Shown one piece after another: positions 20,871 through 34,173 of a stretch of 64,000 bases of DNA (within the stretch, counting starts at the first letter, position 1; each line of letters opens with the position of its first letter). A program made the translations under genes and the position numbers. The notes beneath the pieces were generated by a model. It made no database searches. It was given only the letters and a program-made list of their open reading frames with translations, and was not told the origin of the DNA. Source of the stretch: Chimonanthus salicifolius (lineage: Eukaryota > Streptophyta > Magnoliopsida > Laurales > Calycanthaceae); NCBI GenBank assembly GCA_013350335.1, contig CM023542.1:8108025-8172024 (forward strand). The letters are read 5' to 3'.

Positions 20871-21053
20871 GGGACGGGGTACCAGCTAGCGTGTCCATGT
20901 CAATGATAGAATTGCCAACCTTACAAGCCTTTATTGACATTTGTTAAATTCCATAGAATAGATACCGCATTCAGCTCCTCTTAATTTTAGATGTGGGCAA
21001 TTTGTATACTATAAACAGCTTATGGTATTAGTTCCATTCAGGTTTGGTGAAAA

Positions 21054-24000
21054 ATGAACAGAGCATTTGAGGCAAGACGGCATCACTCCAGATCATCACA
21101 GTCAGAAGAATCGGGTTTAGATCTTGAGAGAAATTTCTCTAACATGCATTCAACAAGTCCTCCTCTCCAGCTGTTCGCATCAGGTGGTCAGCACTCAGAG
21201 AGCAATGCTGCCTACTTCTCATGGCCCACTTCCACTCGATTGCATGGTGCTGCTGAGGGTCGGGCAAACTACTTTGGGAACCTTCAAAAAGAGGTGCTGG
21301 TGGAAAATCTTGACCAGTTACAAGCGGGGCAACAAGCTGCCACATTGCTGGAATTAATGACTATAAGAGCATTTCATAGCAAGATTTTGCGTCGTTACAG
21401 TCTTGGTACAGCTATTGGATTTCGTATTCGACAAGGTATCTTGACAGACATCCCAGCCATTCTTGTCTTTGTTGCCAGAAAAGTTCACAGGCAATGGCTC
21501 AACCCTCTCCAATGTCTACCATCTCAACTTGAGGTAAGAAGAGAAGTGATATGTTGGCATCTATCTGCATCTTCTATTGTCCAGTCTATAATAACACACG
21601 TAGAATTTGGTGTGTTGCGGAAAAACAAATCAAACCACACATCAATCATACACAATATATAGTGATTTACGTGGTTCGACAAAATCACACTATAAAGAAA
21701 ATAGCAGACAGATTACAAGAATTACCCAACCCTTACCCTTTCCTCTTAAGAGTCTCTTATTCTTCTCTGTTTTCTTCTCTCCTCTCTCAACCCAATAGAA
21801 ATCTGCAGCTACCACCAAAACCCTAGAGAAATAAGCTCTTATTTATTTAGACATTACAAAAATACAGACTGGGCCCTCTAGGCCTTACATGAACACAACC
21901 TAAATCCTATAAAGACCTTTTGAGTCAAAACCCAACGTAGTGTGTCGAAATATTGAAATATATCCTAATACCTAAATATATCTTTACATTCAAGAACTCT
22001 CTCCCTGTCCTCTCTCCTCTATCTCTATCTACCTCTCTCTCTCCCTCCTCAATCTCTATGTATATCTACCTATCATTATTATTATTCTTTTTTGGTGATT
22101 TCTTTTGTTCTGTCCTGCTTCTGCATCGACTCATGGCCATGCTTCACTATGGCATTTAAGTGTTGTATTAATTGCTTACATAGGGTCCAGGAGGTGTATG
22201 GTGTGATGTTGATGTTGTGGAGTTCTCGTATTTTGGTGCACCAGCACCAACTCCTAAAGAACAACTTTACTCTGAGCTTGTAGATGGCTTGCGTGGAAGT
22301 GATCCATGCATTGGTTCTGGTTCTCAGGTATTTTTTTCCTGTCATGCAGCTTTCCAGTTTTTATATGCATTTTTTTATTTTTTTGAGAAAATTTCTTGGT
22401 GTTACGTACTCCTATTTTTTTTTCTTTTTTTTTTGATGAAGCTTGTCTGTAGACCTTGCTTCCATTAGTGTAGAAAGCTTTGATGGACAAATAGTAGTAT
22501 GGTTCTACTAGAGCCTAGAGGACTCGCAAGAGAGTTGGTAGATGTCAGGCAGGGCCCGGCTTAAGGGGATAGTCTTAAGGGGATAGTAAGAAAGGCAGAC
22601 TTGAGAAGGCTCAAAATTTTAGGACTCTCCCTTTTATTTTATTGAATAAAAAGACATTTTATTCATGTTTGCATAGGTTTTTGTAGATTTAATTGTTGAT
22701 CTTTAGTAAAATTTGATAGTAATTTTGTATTTTAAAAAGTAAGAAAAATAGATTTTAGATAATTTCTTTTTATTATATAATTAATATTTTAATTATATAT
22801 TACTTATAATAATATGTTAAATACTAAGAAAACTCCATTTAAAAATTTTACTTGAGACTCAACTTGTGTCAAGCCGGAATGTCAGCGGTTTACCAGCCAA
22901 TGCTCAAAAGGTATACCGTTTAGTATATTAGCTGAGTGAAGGCAGGCAAAATATGGAAATAGAATGGTGTCCGAGGCCACCAAGAGTAAAATGGCTCATG
23001 GTTAACAAGAGTTGTAGGTTCCAGTAATAGGTTAACATAAGACTAATGTCAAACAAGAATCGTGACATCTAGAATTAAGTAAACAGGTTGATTTCAGTAA
23101 CCTTTTGTGGTGAAGCCCACTTGATTATATTAAGAAAGAATAACTAAATTTATTTAACCAGGGATTTCTATCTTTACTTTTTAGAATTATTTAAGAATAG
23201 GAGTAGTAGTTGGTACAGATTGCATTGGTGACACTAACAAAAGAAGACTATTCATAAAATAAATAAATAAAAGGTCACCCATTTAGACACCAGGCTTTTC
23301 TGCTATAAGACACCAGTTTTCAAAATTTTGAGGTAAATTACCCTTTTACCCTCCCGTGTTTTATCCTTCTAATGATTTTTATGTTAATTTTTCGGTTACT
23401 TTGAACGATTCAAATGAAATTCTAAGGAAATGAATACTTCTAGCTACAGTAAAATCCGAATCATTCGAAGGATTAACTGTCCTTCGAAGGAATGAATACT
23501 TCTAGCTACAGTAAAATCCGAATCATTCGAAGGATCTTCGAATGAATACTTGAGCTACAGTAAAATCCTTTAAAAATTTTAATCAGTAAAATATTTTTTA
23601 AAATTTTAAAGTTATTTTTCGAAGGAATGAATACTTCTAGCTACAGTAAAATCCGAATCATTCGAAGGATCTTCGAATGAATACTTGAGCTACAGTAAAA
23701 TCCTTTAAAAATTTTAATTAGTAAAATATTTTTAAAAATTTTAAAGTTATTTTTTAAGCACCGTTTATTTTCAAAATTTTTAAAATACCCTCCCGTGTTT
23801 TATCCTTCTAATGATTTTTATGTTGATTTTTCGGTTACTTTGAACGATTCAAATGGGATTCGAAGGAAATGAATACTTCTAGCTATAGTAAAATCCGAAT
23901 CATTTGAAGGATTACCTGTCCTTCGAAGGAATGAATACTTCTAGCTACAGTAAAATCCGAATCATTCGAAAGATCTTAGAATGAATACTTGAGCTACAGT

Positions 24001-27000
24001 AAAATCCTTGAAAAATTTTAATCAGTAAAATATTTTTTTAAATTTTAAAGTTATTTTTTAAATACTGTTTATTTTCAAAATTTCTAAAATTAAATATCCA
24101 GACTAAATACAATAATCTCATAAAAATACTTTAAGACTTCAAGGTCTTTTGACATTCCCAAATACTTAAAACACACTGTTTTACAAATAAGGTTATCTCT
24201 CAGCTGTGTCGAAAATATATTTAGGAGTGTCAAAAGACCTTAAACTCTTAAAGTATTTTTATCAGATTATCATAATTAGTGTGGATATTTAATTTGAGAA
24301 ATTTTGAAAATACACAGTGTTTAAAAAATAACTTTAAAGATTTAAAGGAGATTTTATTATTTAAAAAATTATTTTTTAAGCACTATGTATTTTTAAAATT
24401 TCTCAAATTGAATATCCGGACTAATTACGATAGCATGATAAAAATACTTTAAGAATTTAAGGTCTTTTGACACTCCCAAATGCTTAAAACACAGTGTTTT
24501 ACAAATAAGGGTATCCCTCGGCTGTGTCAAAAACACATTTGGGAGTGTCAAAAGACTTTAAAGTCTCAAAGTATTTTTATGTTTATCGTAATTAGTCCGG
24601 ATATTTAATTTGAGAAATTTTGGAAATAACTTAGTACTTAAAAAATAACTTTAAAGTTTTAAAGGGAATTTTATTATTTAAAATATTATTTTTTAAGCAC
24701 TGTGTATTTTCAAAAATTTTCAAATTAAATATCCGAACTAATTATGATAATCTGATAAAAATACTTTAAGAGTTTAAGGTCTTTTGACACTCCTAAATAT
24801 ATTTTCGACACAGCTGAGGGATACCCTTATTTATAAAACAGTGTGTTTTAAGTATTTGGGAATGTCAAACGACCTTGAAGTTTTAAAGTATTTTTATCAG
24901 ATTATTGTAATTAGTCTGGATATTTAATTTTAGAAATTTTAAAAATACACAGTGCTTAAAAAATAACTTTAAAATTTTAAAAAATATTTTACTTATTAAA
25001 ATTTTTAAAGAATTGTACTGTAGCTCAAGTATTCATTCCTTTGAATGACACTTAATCCTTCTAATGATTCATTCGGATTTTACTTTAGCTAGAAGTATTC
25101 ATTTCCTTCGAATCCCATTTGAATCATTCGAAGTAACCGAGAAATCAACATAAAAATCGTTAGAAGGATAAAACACGGGTCAAAATTTTGAAAATTGGTG
25201 TCTTATAGTAGAAAAGCCTGGTGTCTAAATGGGTGGCCTAAATAAAATTGTGATTTTTTCTCTAATAGTGTGATTAATGTACATTTTCCCTGTGTCACAA
25301 ATCACAAATTTGTGACCAACCTAGTAGTCTCCAACCGCTGTCAATATATAGTTTTTTCAGTGGCGGTCTATACTTCTCGGCCGATATAGTCTATATATCG
25401 GTCATATATAACGGTTCGATTTTAGTCGATATGATTAATAACGGACTATTTTTTTTTTAAATCAAAACGGTTGTGGGTCCGGGTCGAAATATCAGCCTAT
25501 ATTAGCCAATATTTATATTTTCAAATTTTTTTTTGAAAAAACCAGTTTTCTTTTTTCTTTTTTTCTTAGTTTTTAATTCAGAAAAAATATAATAATAAAA
25601 AATACTGATATTTAAAAAAAATAAAATAAAAGAGGAGTAAGAAATTTATCGGCCGATATATCGGCCCTAGGCCGAAATTTTCACTCCTACTTCCAAGTCT
25701 AAAAAATCCAATTATAAAAACTCTTCTATTTTTAGGAATACAAGAAAATTTAACAAAAAAAAAAAGTTTAATCAAATGTTGCTGGGCATTCCTTCTTCGG
25801 ATGCTAATAATCTATCATTGTTGATTTGGTACTAATTTCTCACCGTTTATTGTTTTTTGTACTCGACTTCCTCCCGCTCTGTGGGGGTCCGGACCCTACC
25901 AATGAGCAGAAAAGGGTGGAGGAAAGCGGCCTTCGTGAAATTAATAAGGGAACAAGTTTAAGCTTCGCTACCCGACAGACATGCCGATCGTCCCTATCGT
26001 ATTTCATATCTGTCACCGTAGTTAAGCCGATTGTGGAACCATTCGGAGTAGCTTGGTCAGGCTTTTCCACCCTTCAATATATTTCATCAATGTGTGATTG
26101 TGGAGCTTCTTTGCAGCACCTGACAATAGAAATTGATAATTGTTGCAACCAACATCTTTTTCTTTACAGAAAAGAGAATCATTAGGGAGACCAAATTCTG
26201 CAAAATTTGGTTGTCTTGCCCAAGTGTAATGAAGGGCTGAGAGTTATGATAAACTAGAGCTGTGTCTCTTTGGCATTCAAACAGGGAAAGGGTATTTTCA
26301 CCCCTTTAATAAAAAGAGGTTTAGTGTATGTTTTGAGAAGGTTTGAGTTGAAGTAAAAGGGACCTGTGACCTCTGTTAGCAGAGAGTATTAAAGCCTTGA
26401 AGATTTATACTCCACCATTATAGTATTAGTTCGTGTAGTTGTTTTGGAAGTGGCATTCTTCTCCTTTTATCTGTTGCTTTCTCTCTGTTGTTGTCTCTTT
26501 ATATTCAGAATAATGAGGTAGCACCATTGCTTACCCATGTAGGTCGCCAGTCAAGAGACCTATGGAACTCTGGGTGCCATTGTGAAGAGCCGAACAGGGA
26601 ATAGACAGATTGGTTTCTTGACTAATCGGCATGTTGCAGTTGATCTTGATTATCCAAACCAGAAAATGTTTCATCCACTGCCTCCAAACCTTGGACCTGG
26701 AGTGTATTTGGGTGCAGTTGAGAGGGCAACATCATTCATCACAGATGACCTTTGGTATGGGATATTTGCTGGAACAAATCCAGGTAATGTTACATATTAT
26801 TAGGTCCCTGCTATCTACAAATACTCGTGGCAATTTAGCACTGCAATTTAACACCTCATATTAACAAACAAATATTATCATATTGCAACAATTTCACCCT
26901 AAGAACACTGCTTACGAGATTTTCATATAAACTTCGATTTGTGAAGCCCACAGTAAATGTAATGAATCCATTTTCCCCTTACACTCATCTATCTATGTCA

Positions 27001-30000
27001 ATTGCGCTCATATTGACATCAATCTGTCTTTTAAAGCTTGTTTATCTAATTTAATGGATTTCCTTCGTCAGATAATGTTAAAATTTTCCGAGCCTTAAAA
27101 AACATGATTTCATTTATCCAATCAAGATAATTTTTTATACACATCAAATGTAACCCAACACCTTTCACCTTCACCCCCATTCATGTAGGTGCAGTGGGGG
27201 ACCTTGGACTCTTTTACATGGAGTCTCATGAGAATTGATCTTAGTGTTAGAATATATTAGAATTCACAGTTGTGTTAATATTAAAAGATGTATTTGGTTT
27301 AAGATTATATTAGAGGTTTGAGTTTATTTGTGATTAGTGTTAAGAGTTTGGTTTAATTAGGTCTATATATTTGGATGCGATGAGTTAATAAATACAATTA
27401 ATTGTTTTATGAGTTCTTAAACTTAGCAGAACATTGTTAATCATGTATAAAGGCCTTTTTTTCTTGGTTAATAATAATAAACACCGATGAGATTAGTCTC
27501 AAGGTGCACAAATCAGATGCCTATCATCCAAATGGGAGAGTTTCAGTCTTTGATGCCCAGGAACTTCCCTATTGAGGATCATATAGCTCCCTCCACTCTT
27601 TTTCTTTTCCCTAATTGTTCCATCTTGTCTGCAATGACCGACCATTAGTCGTTGATTTTAGCACATTCTCATTCCTGTGCATATCCATTACAATCTGGTG
27701 TACCTGCAGAAACGTTTGTTCGAGCTGATGGGGCTTTCATTCCCTTTGCTGATGATTTTGATATCTGCAATGTCACTACTCTGGTGAAAGGTGTGGGTGA
27801 AATCGGTGATGTCAAGATCATAGACTTGCAGTCTCCAACCAACAGCCTCATTGGAAGGCAAGTGGTGAAAGTTGGAAGAAGTTCTGGTCTGACAACTGGA
27901 ACTGTGATGGCATATGCTCTCGAGTACAATGATGAGAAAGGGATATGCTTCTTCACTGATTTTCTTGTTGTGGGTGAGAACCAACAAACTTTTGACCTGG
28001 AAGGTGACAGTGGAAGTCTCATTCTCTTGACGAGGCAGGATGGTGAGAAACCCCGCCCAATTGGGATTATATGGGGAGGAACTGCTAATCGTGGTCGACT
28101 GAAGCTGAAAAGTGGTTTAGGTCCTGAGAACTGGACAAGTGGGGTTGATCTGGGGCGCCTTCTTGATCTATTGGAACTTGATCTTATCACAACCAATGAA
28201 AGCCTTCAAGGTATGACTTCTTGATACACTTGGAATATTATCAGGGTCAAGATATTGATATAACTAGGATATGAACATTTGCCACTGGAGAGTTCAGACA
28301 AGTTCCTTGTGTTACACAATGGCATTGAATGAGAAATATAAAATGTCTGGTTAAGCATGTTCTGAATAATGCAAAATGTAGATGTGGATGACAATTTGGT
28401 GGTCCAGATTGTTCAGTGTGATGCATCTTGATCTGGATGGGAGATAACTCCATAAATTTTAATTATTTGATAATTTTAGCCCATCTGTTCATCATTATCA
28501 AACTCTTATCTGTTTTATTTGAGTTCTGTTTATCGGTTATTTTCAACTAATCCCTATTTTAGGGTTATGTCCTCCCCTCTCATTCCACAGTCTAAACATT
28601 TGCATTTGATTGCTTTCCTTTTAATTTGAAGTCTTTCTTTTGCTCCCTATTTTATTCCCTGTAATACTAATCATTATTAAGATCGTTTAGTTTTATAGCT
28701 AACTACCTATCAGTCAGCACACTAAATGTAGTTCACTGGTTGTAATCATCTACTTATATGGTCATCATATGGTTGTGGGATATGGGCTTTGGTCGAACTC
28801 CACAGTTGCAGCACTGGGTTAACATTAAAATTAATTTGCATAGGAGAAAACAATACAATACGCAGTTGTTTATAGAGGTCATGGACAATTGATGAAAAGA
28901 AAAGAGAGCGGAGGAATGATCCTATGCTGTCATCTTAATGGAAAGGATGACAACAAACACTGTCATTTAGAACATGTGGGTCCACCTTTTAAAAATCTAA
29001 ACCATTCATAATTTTTAAATGCTAAGATACATGTATGTATCTTTTTAGATTTGATCCATTCAATAGTCAGTTCAATAGTTTCACAAAATTAAAAAGATAC
29101 ATATATATGTATCTTTGCATTTAGAAAATTTAATGAACGGTTTATATTTTTAATAAATGGACCCAACATGCCTTGGTTTAGATTTTTAATAAATAGAACC
29201 CGCATGCCTCAAATGACAACATCTTCTGTCAGCCTTACCATTAGGATGATAGCATAAGATCATTCCTCAAGAGAGAGAGTTTTTTTTAATATCATGGATA
29301 TCCCCACCCACATTGGAGGTAAGACTAATCCCATGTGTACATGAAACCACCCGAAAGTCTTATGTATTGAATAACTCAAGAGAGAAAATGTCAGCAACCA
29401 ATGCATTTAGATGTAAGTTCCACTTCCAAGCCTTTTCTTTTTACACTCTCATTGTGGAGGTGATCTTGTATAAACATGAGTAGAATGCGATTCAGTCATG
29501 AGGTTCTTCCCACCAATAAGAGATGTGGATTCTATGACCACTTCAAAAAATGACATGAGCAGCTGCAGCTTTTCCAGAAGTTACATGAACTATTTGGCCA
29601 TTTGAGCTTTATGCTAACCTGATTAGGCCCCTTTCATGGCAACACAGTTATTAGGACAGAGATTGCATTCTCTCACAGTCTCACCAAAGTGCTCAAAAGC
29701 TTCTGTTTGTATTAATCCTATGATCTCTTGATTTAGGTGTTTTACCTTTACAAACTAGAACATACTGTAGTCTTCCTGTCCCCTTTTTCACATGACAATT
29801 GGTAGTCCGAGAAATTATTCATTGTGAGGTTCACAAAAATTGGTGTGAACTTTCAATCACAGCCCTTGCATGAGTAAAAAGCTGTCAAGTTTCACTATTT
29901 AAATTCAGCCAATTATTCAATCTATTGTTTGTGATTGAAAGTTGACACCAATTTGTTGTGAATCAGTTCACAATGGATAATTTCTGTTGGAAGCCTAACA

Positions 30001-32812
30001 TATTACCAAGCCCCCAGCACGAATCATCCTTTCTGAATATTTTCCTTACCCCTTTACTCATTGCTGTTCTAGATGTTCCACACGTTCATTCTGTCCATGT
30101 GATGGAATTGGAAGCTGAGGTCTTTGTGAAAATTGGTTCCCATGGTAATATGCTACTGACTTTTCTCCTTGGCTTGTTGAAATAGGTCTCTTCTGTGGTT
30201 CTAGCATGAACTCCATATTGAGACCTCGTTTTCCATCTTCCGCCAATTTAGAATTGCAAAGTTTGAAATCCCTCTTCGCGTCACCCCAAGAGAGAGAGAG
30301 AGAGAGAATAAAAAAAAGGTGCAGAGATTAAAATCCTTGTAAGGATGGTTGGACATAAATATGCTTCATGTCTAATATCATGATCCAAACCTAACCCAAA
30401 TTAGAAAGTAAAATCCAGAAATACAGTGTCTAATATCATGATCCGAACCTAACCCAAATTAGAAAGCAAAATCCAGAAATACAAGGCTTAGACAAGTCGG
30501 TATCTATTCTGGTTGGATTAAAGTCTGAACCCCTCTTCACATATCTAATTGCATGCTTCAACGATCCCAACTTTAAAGTACCCACCCCCATCCAGAGAGA
30601 GAGAACCCAGAAATACAGGGCTTAGTCAAATGGGTCTCTGCTGTGGTTGGATTGGAACGTGAAGTGAGAACCCTTGTTCACATATCTAATTGCATGCTTC
30701 AACCCATCTCTCTGTTGTGGTTGGGTTGGAACATGAAGTGAAAACCCTTCTTCGCATATCTATTTGCATGCTTCAACCCATCCCAAATTTAAAATACAAC
30801 AGTGCATGCGCAAACACACACATGCTGAGAGAGAGAGAGAGAGGATTTCTGGTATCTTTTTCTCCTTCACTGTGACTTATTCTTTTCTTTCTCCAAAAAA
30901 AAAAGCTGGAAAAAAAACGGTATTTTGGGATTCATACAAAAGACAGTCAAATTTTATGGGCTCCCAATTGCAAAATGCCCACTACAACAACATTGGAGTC
31001 TCACATTTTCTTGCTTGGAACTGGGTGAGATCTGCAAAGTACATACCACTCAGCTCCTTTTCCAAATGGCTCTTTTTTTCCCTTTTTTTTCAGTTTCTTT
31101 CATGGACTTTAAAACATCTTTGAGCATATAAGAATACCTTCTTGATGCAGCCATATCACCTGCCCTGATTGTCTGTAGAACCTGAAGGGGTGACACTCGT
31201 TTAAGATTCTTCACACCTAAGCTTCATCGCACAACTGACAGGTGATGATATGGTTTTTTCTATGACGCTGTGGGGAGATTCTTTCTCTTGGAAGATCCTT
31301 GTATTCCTTTTGTTCCAAATCTCCAATGCGAGTGGAATTAGTCATCTATAATATTTGACGACTCCCATTGGAAGTGCCACTTGTCCATTATGGGAAAGGG
31401 TCTAGGAGCTGCAAAACGGAAAAGAAAACTCGCAGGCAACTCACTCAGCCTGTGCTATTACTGTGTCAAATGGGAGATCATTGTTTATTTGATTAGTATC
31501 ATACCATCTAAGTAACAAATTTTGGCAGACATCTGAAATTTAGCTGGTATTTGTCGGGTTAGGAAGGGGGCAACAGGAAAAATGCAGTTTTTGGGTTTCT
31601 TTTTTTTTTGGAAAACCCCAGAAAAATTATAGTGCTGATGTATCATCATCATCATCAACAGCTAGTATCCCATCTATCTGCGACTTTATGAGTTTTTCTC
31701 CTCCAATTAACCCTATAAAAAAAAATGATAGTGCTAATGTTTAGGCTGAAATTTTTTTGGCCCCCTTCTTCTCTCGAGGAATTTAAGAATATTTCTATGA
31801 CCGACATCTTACGATCCTGGAAAGAATCCGCTGATCTTACATAAGTATCTGTATTAGTGTTGTTTCCAGTTTTTGGGCTATTTTGAAGGGTGTATTGGGG
31901 TGCCGGGCTGCTTGTTTTTTGCTTTGTTTTGTGCTTCTTTTGTATTTGCATCTGTCTCCTTTTCTTTTGATATAGTAACCATTTCAAAAAAAAAAAAATG
32001 GGCCCCCTGTGGACTGAAATATTTGTTTCAACCAAAGTTTATAACATACAGATAAATTGTCAGTTCAAAAGGTGGAGGAGATTATAAACTAATCTACGAA
32101 TCTGGAAAAGCAAGAAATATAGTAAACCATCTTCTTCACATCCTTATCACATCTATATGCAGCCTGGCTGCTTTCTCCCTCTAAGTATAACTCATGGTGT
32201 GGTATAACAAATTTATTAATGATAATTACATCTCTAAAGTATAAACTACTCCCTCCTTTACCCTGGCTTGAGTCTGGCTCATGATGGTATCCTAATTATG
32301 AAATGTAATAAAATAAAATAAAAATGAAATAAGCTTTCTTTTCCATCATATCCATGTTGCATGTCCAGTTTGTACCTGGCTTGTAAATTCCGAAAAGAAA
32401 TATCCTTTTCTGGATGTCTGATTATGTTATGCGTTAAGCAGAAGCCATGCAGGAGCAAAGAAGTTCCTCTGCAGCTGCTGTTGATTCTGCAGTTGGGGAA
32501 TGTTCTCCCCCTGATGTTACATTGCTGAGGGACAAAACTGAAGAAATCTATGAGCCTTTGGGTTTTAATATCCAACAGATCCACATGGAAAGTGCCTCTG
32601 GCTCAGCTGTGAACCCACCTTTTGCACATGTCGAGTTTAATGTAGATGGGGTTGAGACTGCTACTACCAATGTGGAGCATCAATTCATCCCAAACTTCAT
32701 CAGCATGTCACCAATGCATCAGGATCAAGAAAACAATCTTGAATCGAACAATCTCTCCACATTGAGGAATGCTTCTCATGAAGACCTTTGTGTTTCTTTG
32801 CAGTTGGGATAA
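21054..32812 (+). CDS. NAL1: NARROW LEAF 1-like trypsin-fold protease, five coding exons
   Basis: Exons: 21054-21533, 22184-22327, 26543-26783, 27710-28210, 32442-32812. All borders are GT-AG and the phases join, giving 578 aa (rice NAL1 is about 580). The sequence matches NAL1 throughout the core (GPGGVWCDVDVVEFSYFGAP, NRHVAVDLDYP, LEGDSGSLILL). The trypsin-like triad is His238, Asp295 and Ser389, with the spacing I recall for rice (57 and 94). Family role: nuclear/cytoplasmic protease controlling leaf width, vein pattern and auxin-related growth, reported to act on a TOPLESS-related corepressor. Residue 237, next to the catalytic His, is Arg, the site of a known rice Arg/His variant. The C-terminus ends VSLQLG, a weak EAR-like tail. 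An acceptor 12 bases before the ATG (TTCAG/GTTTGG) implies an upstream 5'UTR exon. Introns 2 and 4 are about 4.2 kb each and full of transposons. Confidence 0.93.
22550..22878. mobile_element. Small non-autonomous hAT-like element in NAL1-like intron 2
   Basis: Starts CAGGGCCCGGCTTAAGG and ends with a decayed inverse (CAAGCCGG). The flanks ATGTCAGG (22542-22549) and ATGTCAGC (22879-22886) match at seven of eight bases, as expected for a hAT target duplication. AT-rich, non-coding interior. Confidence 0.45.
23273..25238. mobile_element. Foldback MULE-like element with 9-bp target duplication, in NAL1-like intron 2
   Basis: The terminal inverted repeats of about 58 bp begin GGTCACCCATTTAGACACC on the left and GGCCACCCATTTAGACACC on the complement of the right, with about three mismatches. 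An exact 9-bp duplication TAAATAAAA flanks it (23264-23272 and 25239-25247), typical of Mutator-like elements. The arms continue inward as longer imperfect inverted repeats (TTTTATCCTTCTAATGATT). The interior repeats ATGAATACTTCTAGCTACAG and a block with AAGGTCTTTTGACACTCC in both orientations. No open frame, so non-autonomous. Confidence 0.8.
25360..25690 (+). repeat. TATCGGCCGATA-family repeat, copy 1 (NAL1-like intron 2)
   Basis: Contains CTCGGCCGATATAG near the left and TTATCGGCCGATATATCGGCC near the right, with an AT-rich middle including GGGTCCGGGTCGAAATATCAG. It is related in reverse orientation to 43195-43500. 25691-26542 shows no recognisable element. Confidence 0.6.
28911..29268. 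mobile_element. MITE with GAGGAATGATC ends, in NAL1-like intron 4
   Basis: Left end GAGGAATGATCCTATGCTG; the complement of the right end is GAGGAATGATCTTATGCTA. Pairing continues imperfectly for more than 70 bases. AAGAGAG lies close to both ends and may be a target duplication. Internal palindromes AAGATACATGTATGTATCTT and a related one flank the centre. Confidence 0.6.
29810..29985. mobile_element. MITE family X, copy 1 (NAL1-like intron 4)
   Basis: About 50-bp terminal inverted repeats: AGAAATTATTCATTGTGA at the left, and AGAAATTATCCATTGTGA from the complement of the right; inner part AACTTTCAATCACA on both arms. 176 bp. A second copy is at 35991-36163. Confidence 0.65.
30371..30484. repeat. 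58-bp direct tandem duplication
   Basis: Two copies of a 58-bp unit starting TCTAATATCATGATCC begin at 30371 and 30429 and differ at only a few positions. Lies in NAL1-like intron 4. Confidence 0.75.
30485..30800. repeat. Imperfect tandem repeats with CATATCTAATTGCATGCTTCAA
   Basis: The words CACATATCTAATTGCATGC and GGTTGG(A/G)TTGGAAC recur three times with short (GA)n stretches (also 30288-30308 and 30828-30843). They are decayed tandem repeats in NAL1-like intron 4. Confidence 0.55.
31200..31490 (-). pseudogene. LINE fragment, minus strand
   Basis: The minus strand from about 31340 to 31240 encodes a stretch including LEIWNKRNTRIFQEKE, typical of the zf-RVT region near the C-terminus of plant L1-type LINE ORF2. 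No longer frame survives. In NAL1-like intron 4. Confidence 0.5.
31765..31996 (+). mobile_element. Probable 3' end of a 5'-truncated LINE with poly(A)
   Basis: T-rich plant LINE 3'UTR-like sequence (CTTGTTTTTTGCTTTGTTTTG) ending in a poly(A) run at 31985-31997. GGCCCCCT occurs before (about 31759) and after the tail and may be a short target duplication. In NAL1-like intron 4. Confidence 0.35.
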
Positions 32813-34173
32813 TGGGCACCCTAGAAACATCATTTTGCCAACACAGTTATTATAGCTAAAAAGTGAAGTGGGTGCTATTAAGGATGGTTCTTCTTCAAAA
32901 TTCTAAAAACCTAGGACAGAGAAATTGTTGAGCTAGATTACATAGTGCATGGTTTCAAATGATGATCCAACTATACTTTATATCCATATTCTAGATTGGA
33001 TCATGTGGCTGGCATGTTCAAGTCTTTATTAGAAATGATAACCATTGTGAGTTCTGAAAATTTAAATCAGAACGGAGGATCTGGAGGTCATTGGAATGTA
33101 TCAGCGATCAGAAGATAGCATCAGCAGGTAGTACTGCCAACTAGTTCAAGGTTCTTGCAGCTTTTCATATTTTACAAGGATATATGGGTTTGTGGTTCTC
33201 CATGAGTACACAAATGGAGAAGTTCATCATATAACTTACTCAGGTATCAAATGCTGAACTTCACATTATGTGTAACTGTCATTTGAGAAAAATATTTTGC
33301 CTGCCTTTGGCAAATTGATTGTCTTATCTTCTAGTTTTCATTAAGTATGGAGTGCTTTTGGTTGGAACCATCTCTAGATTGTATCTATTAACACTATTTG
33401 ATGTATGAACACGATCCATCGGTCTGTACTGTTCCACTTGATTGTATTACAGGTACTTAAAGAAAATTGAATTGACCATTTTGCACCATTCACAGACATT
33501 TTTTGTAAATGTGGGTCAGATCATTTATTGGATAGAGATGGTTGATCCGCTTAGGGCATGTTTGAATTTATGACCCTTTACCTGTTTCATTTTTGTTTGC
33601 TTGCATCTAAAATAAATGAAGATGGGTTTTGCTCTTTTATGAAATTGGCTTAATGCTCCTAAAATAGCTTAAAAACTCAGGACATACTGAAGAGAAGCAA
33701 AGTTTCCATGTACCAAAAAGCTATAATACAGGAAACCATATATAGGTTGTTTATTTGCTTCAATTCCCCTTAGTTTTACAAAGGTGGCACTCACTTTTCA
33801 GCCATCTAGACTGTTTGATGAGGTCATCCTAAGCACAATTGAAGATAATATGAAGATTGAAGATGAAGACTTCATCTCCAATGCATGCAAGACCTTTGAT
33901 CCAGGAATTGAAGACATCAAGCATGACATGCATGAAAAGTGAAGACAATTTTGATCCATTAGATAACCTCCATGATGACCTTAGCCATGAAATTAGTCAA
34001 TTATCTATAATTGAGTGTGATAGACGCAATGGAGCGAAAGACCCACATTACCAACTTTAAAAGCCACCCAAATTGACCCAAAATCAGCCCACATTTATGT
34101 CATATGGGTACAATACTTCAAATTCACCAAAATATGCCCCAATTCACCCTTTTAGCAACCCAAATAAAAGCAA
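32813..34173. other. Downstream region of the NAL1-like gene, no gene seen
   Basis: The first few hundred bases are presumably 3'UTR. The remainder is AT-rich with no convincing frame. Confidence 0.4.

Noticed and set aside
25826..26185. 119-codon frame in NAL1-like intron 2
   Set aside because: No recognisable domain and lies wholly within an intron.
32247..32275. Stowaway-like CTCCCTCCTTTACCC
   Set aside because: No matching inverted end or TA-flanked partner within a plausible distance.
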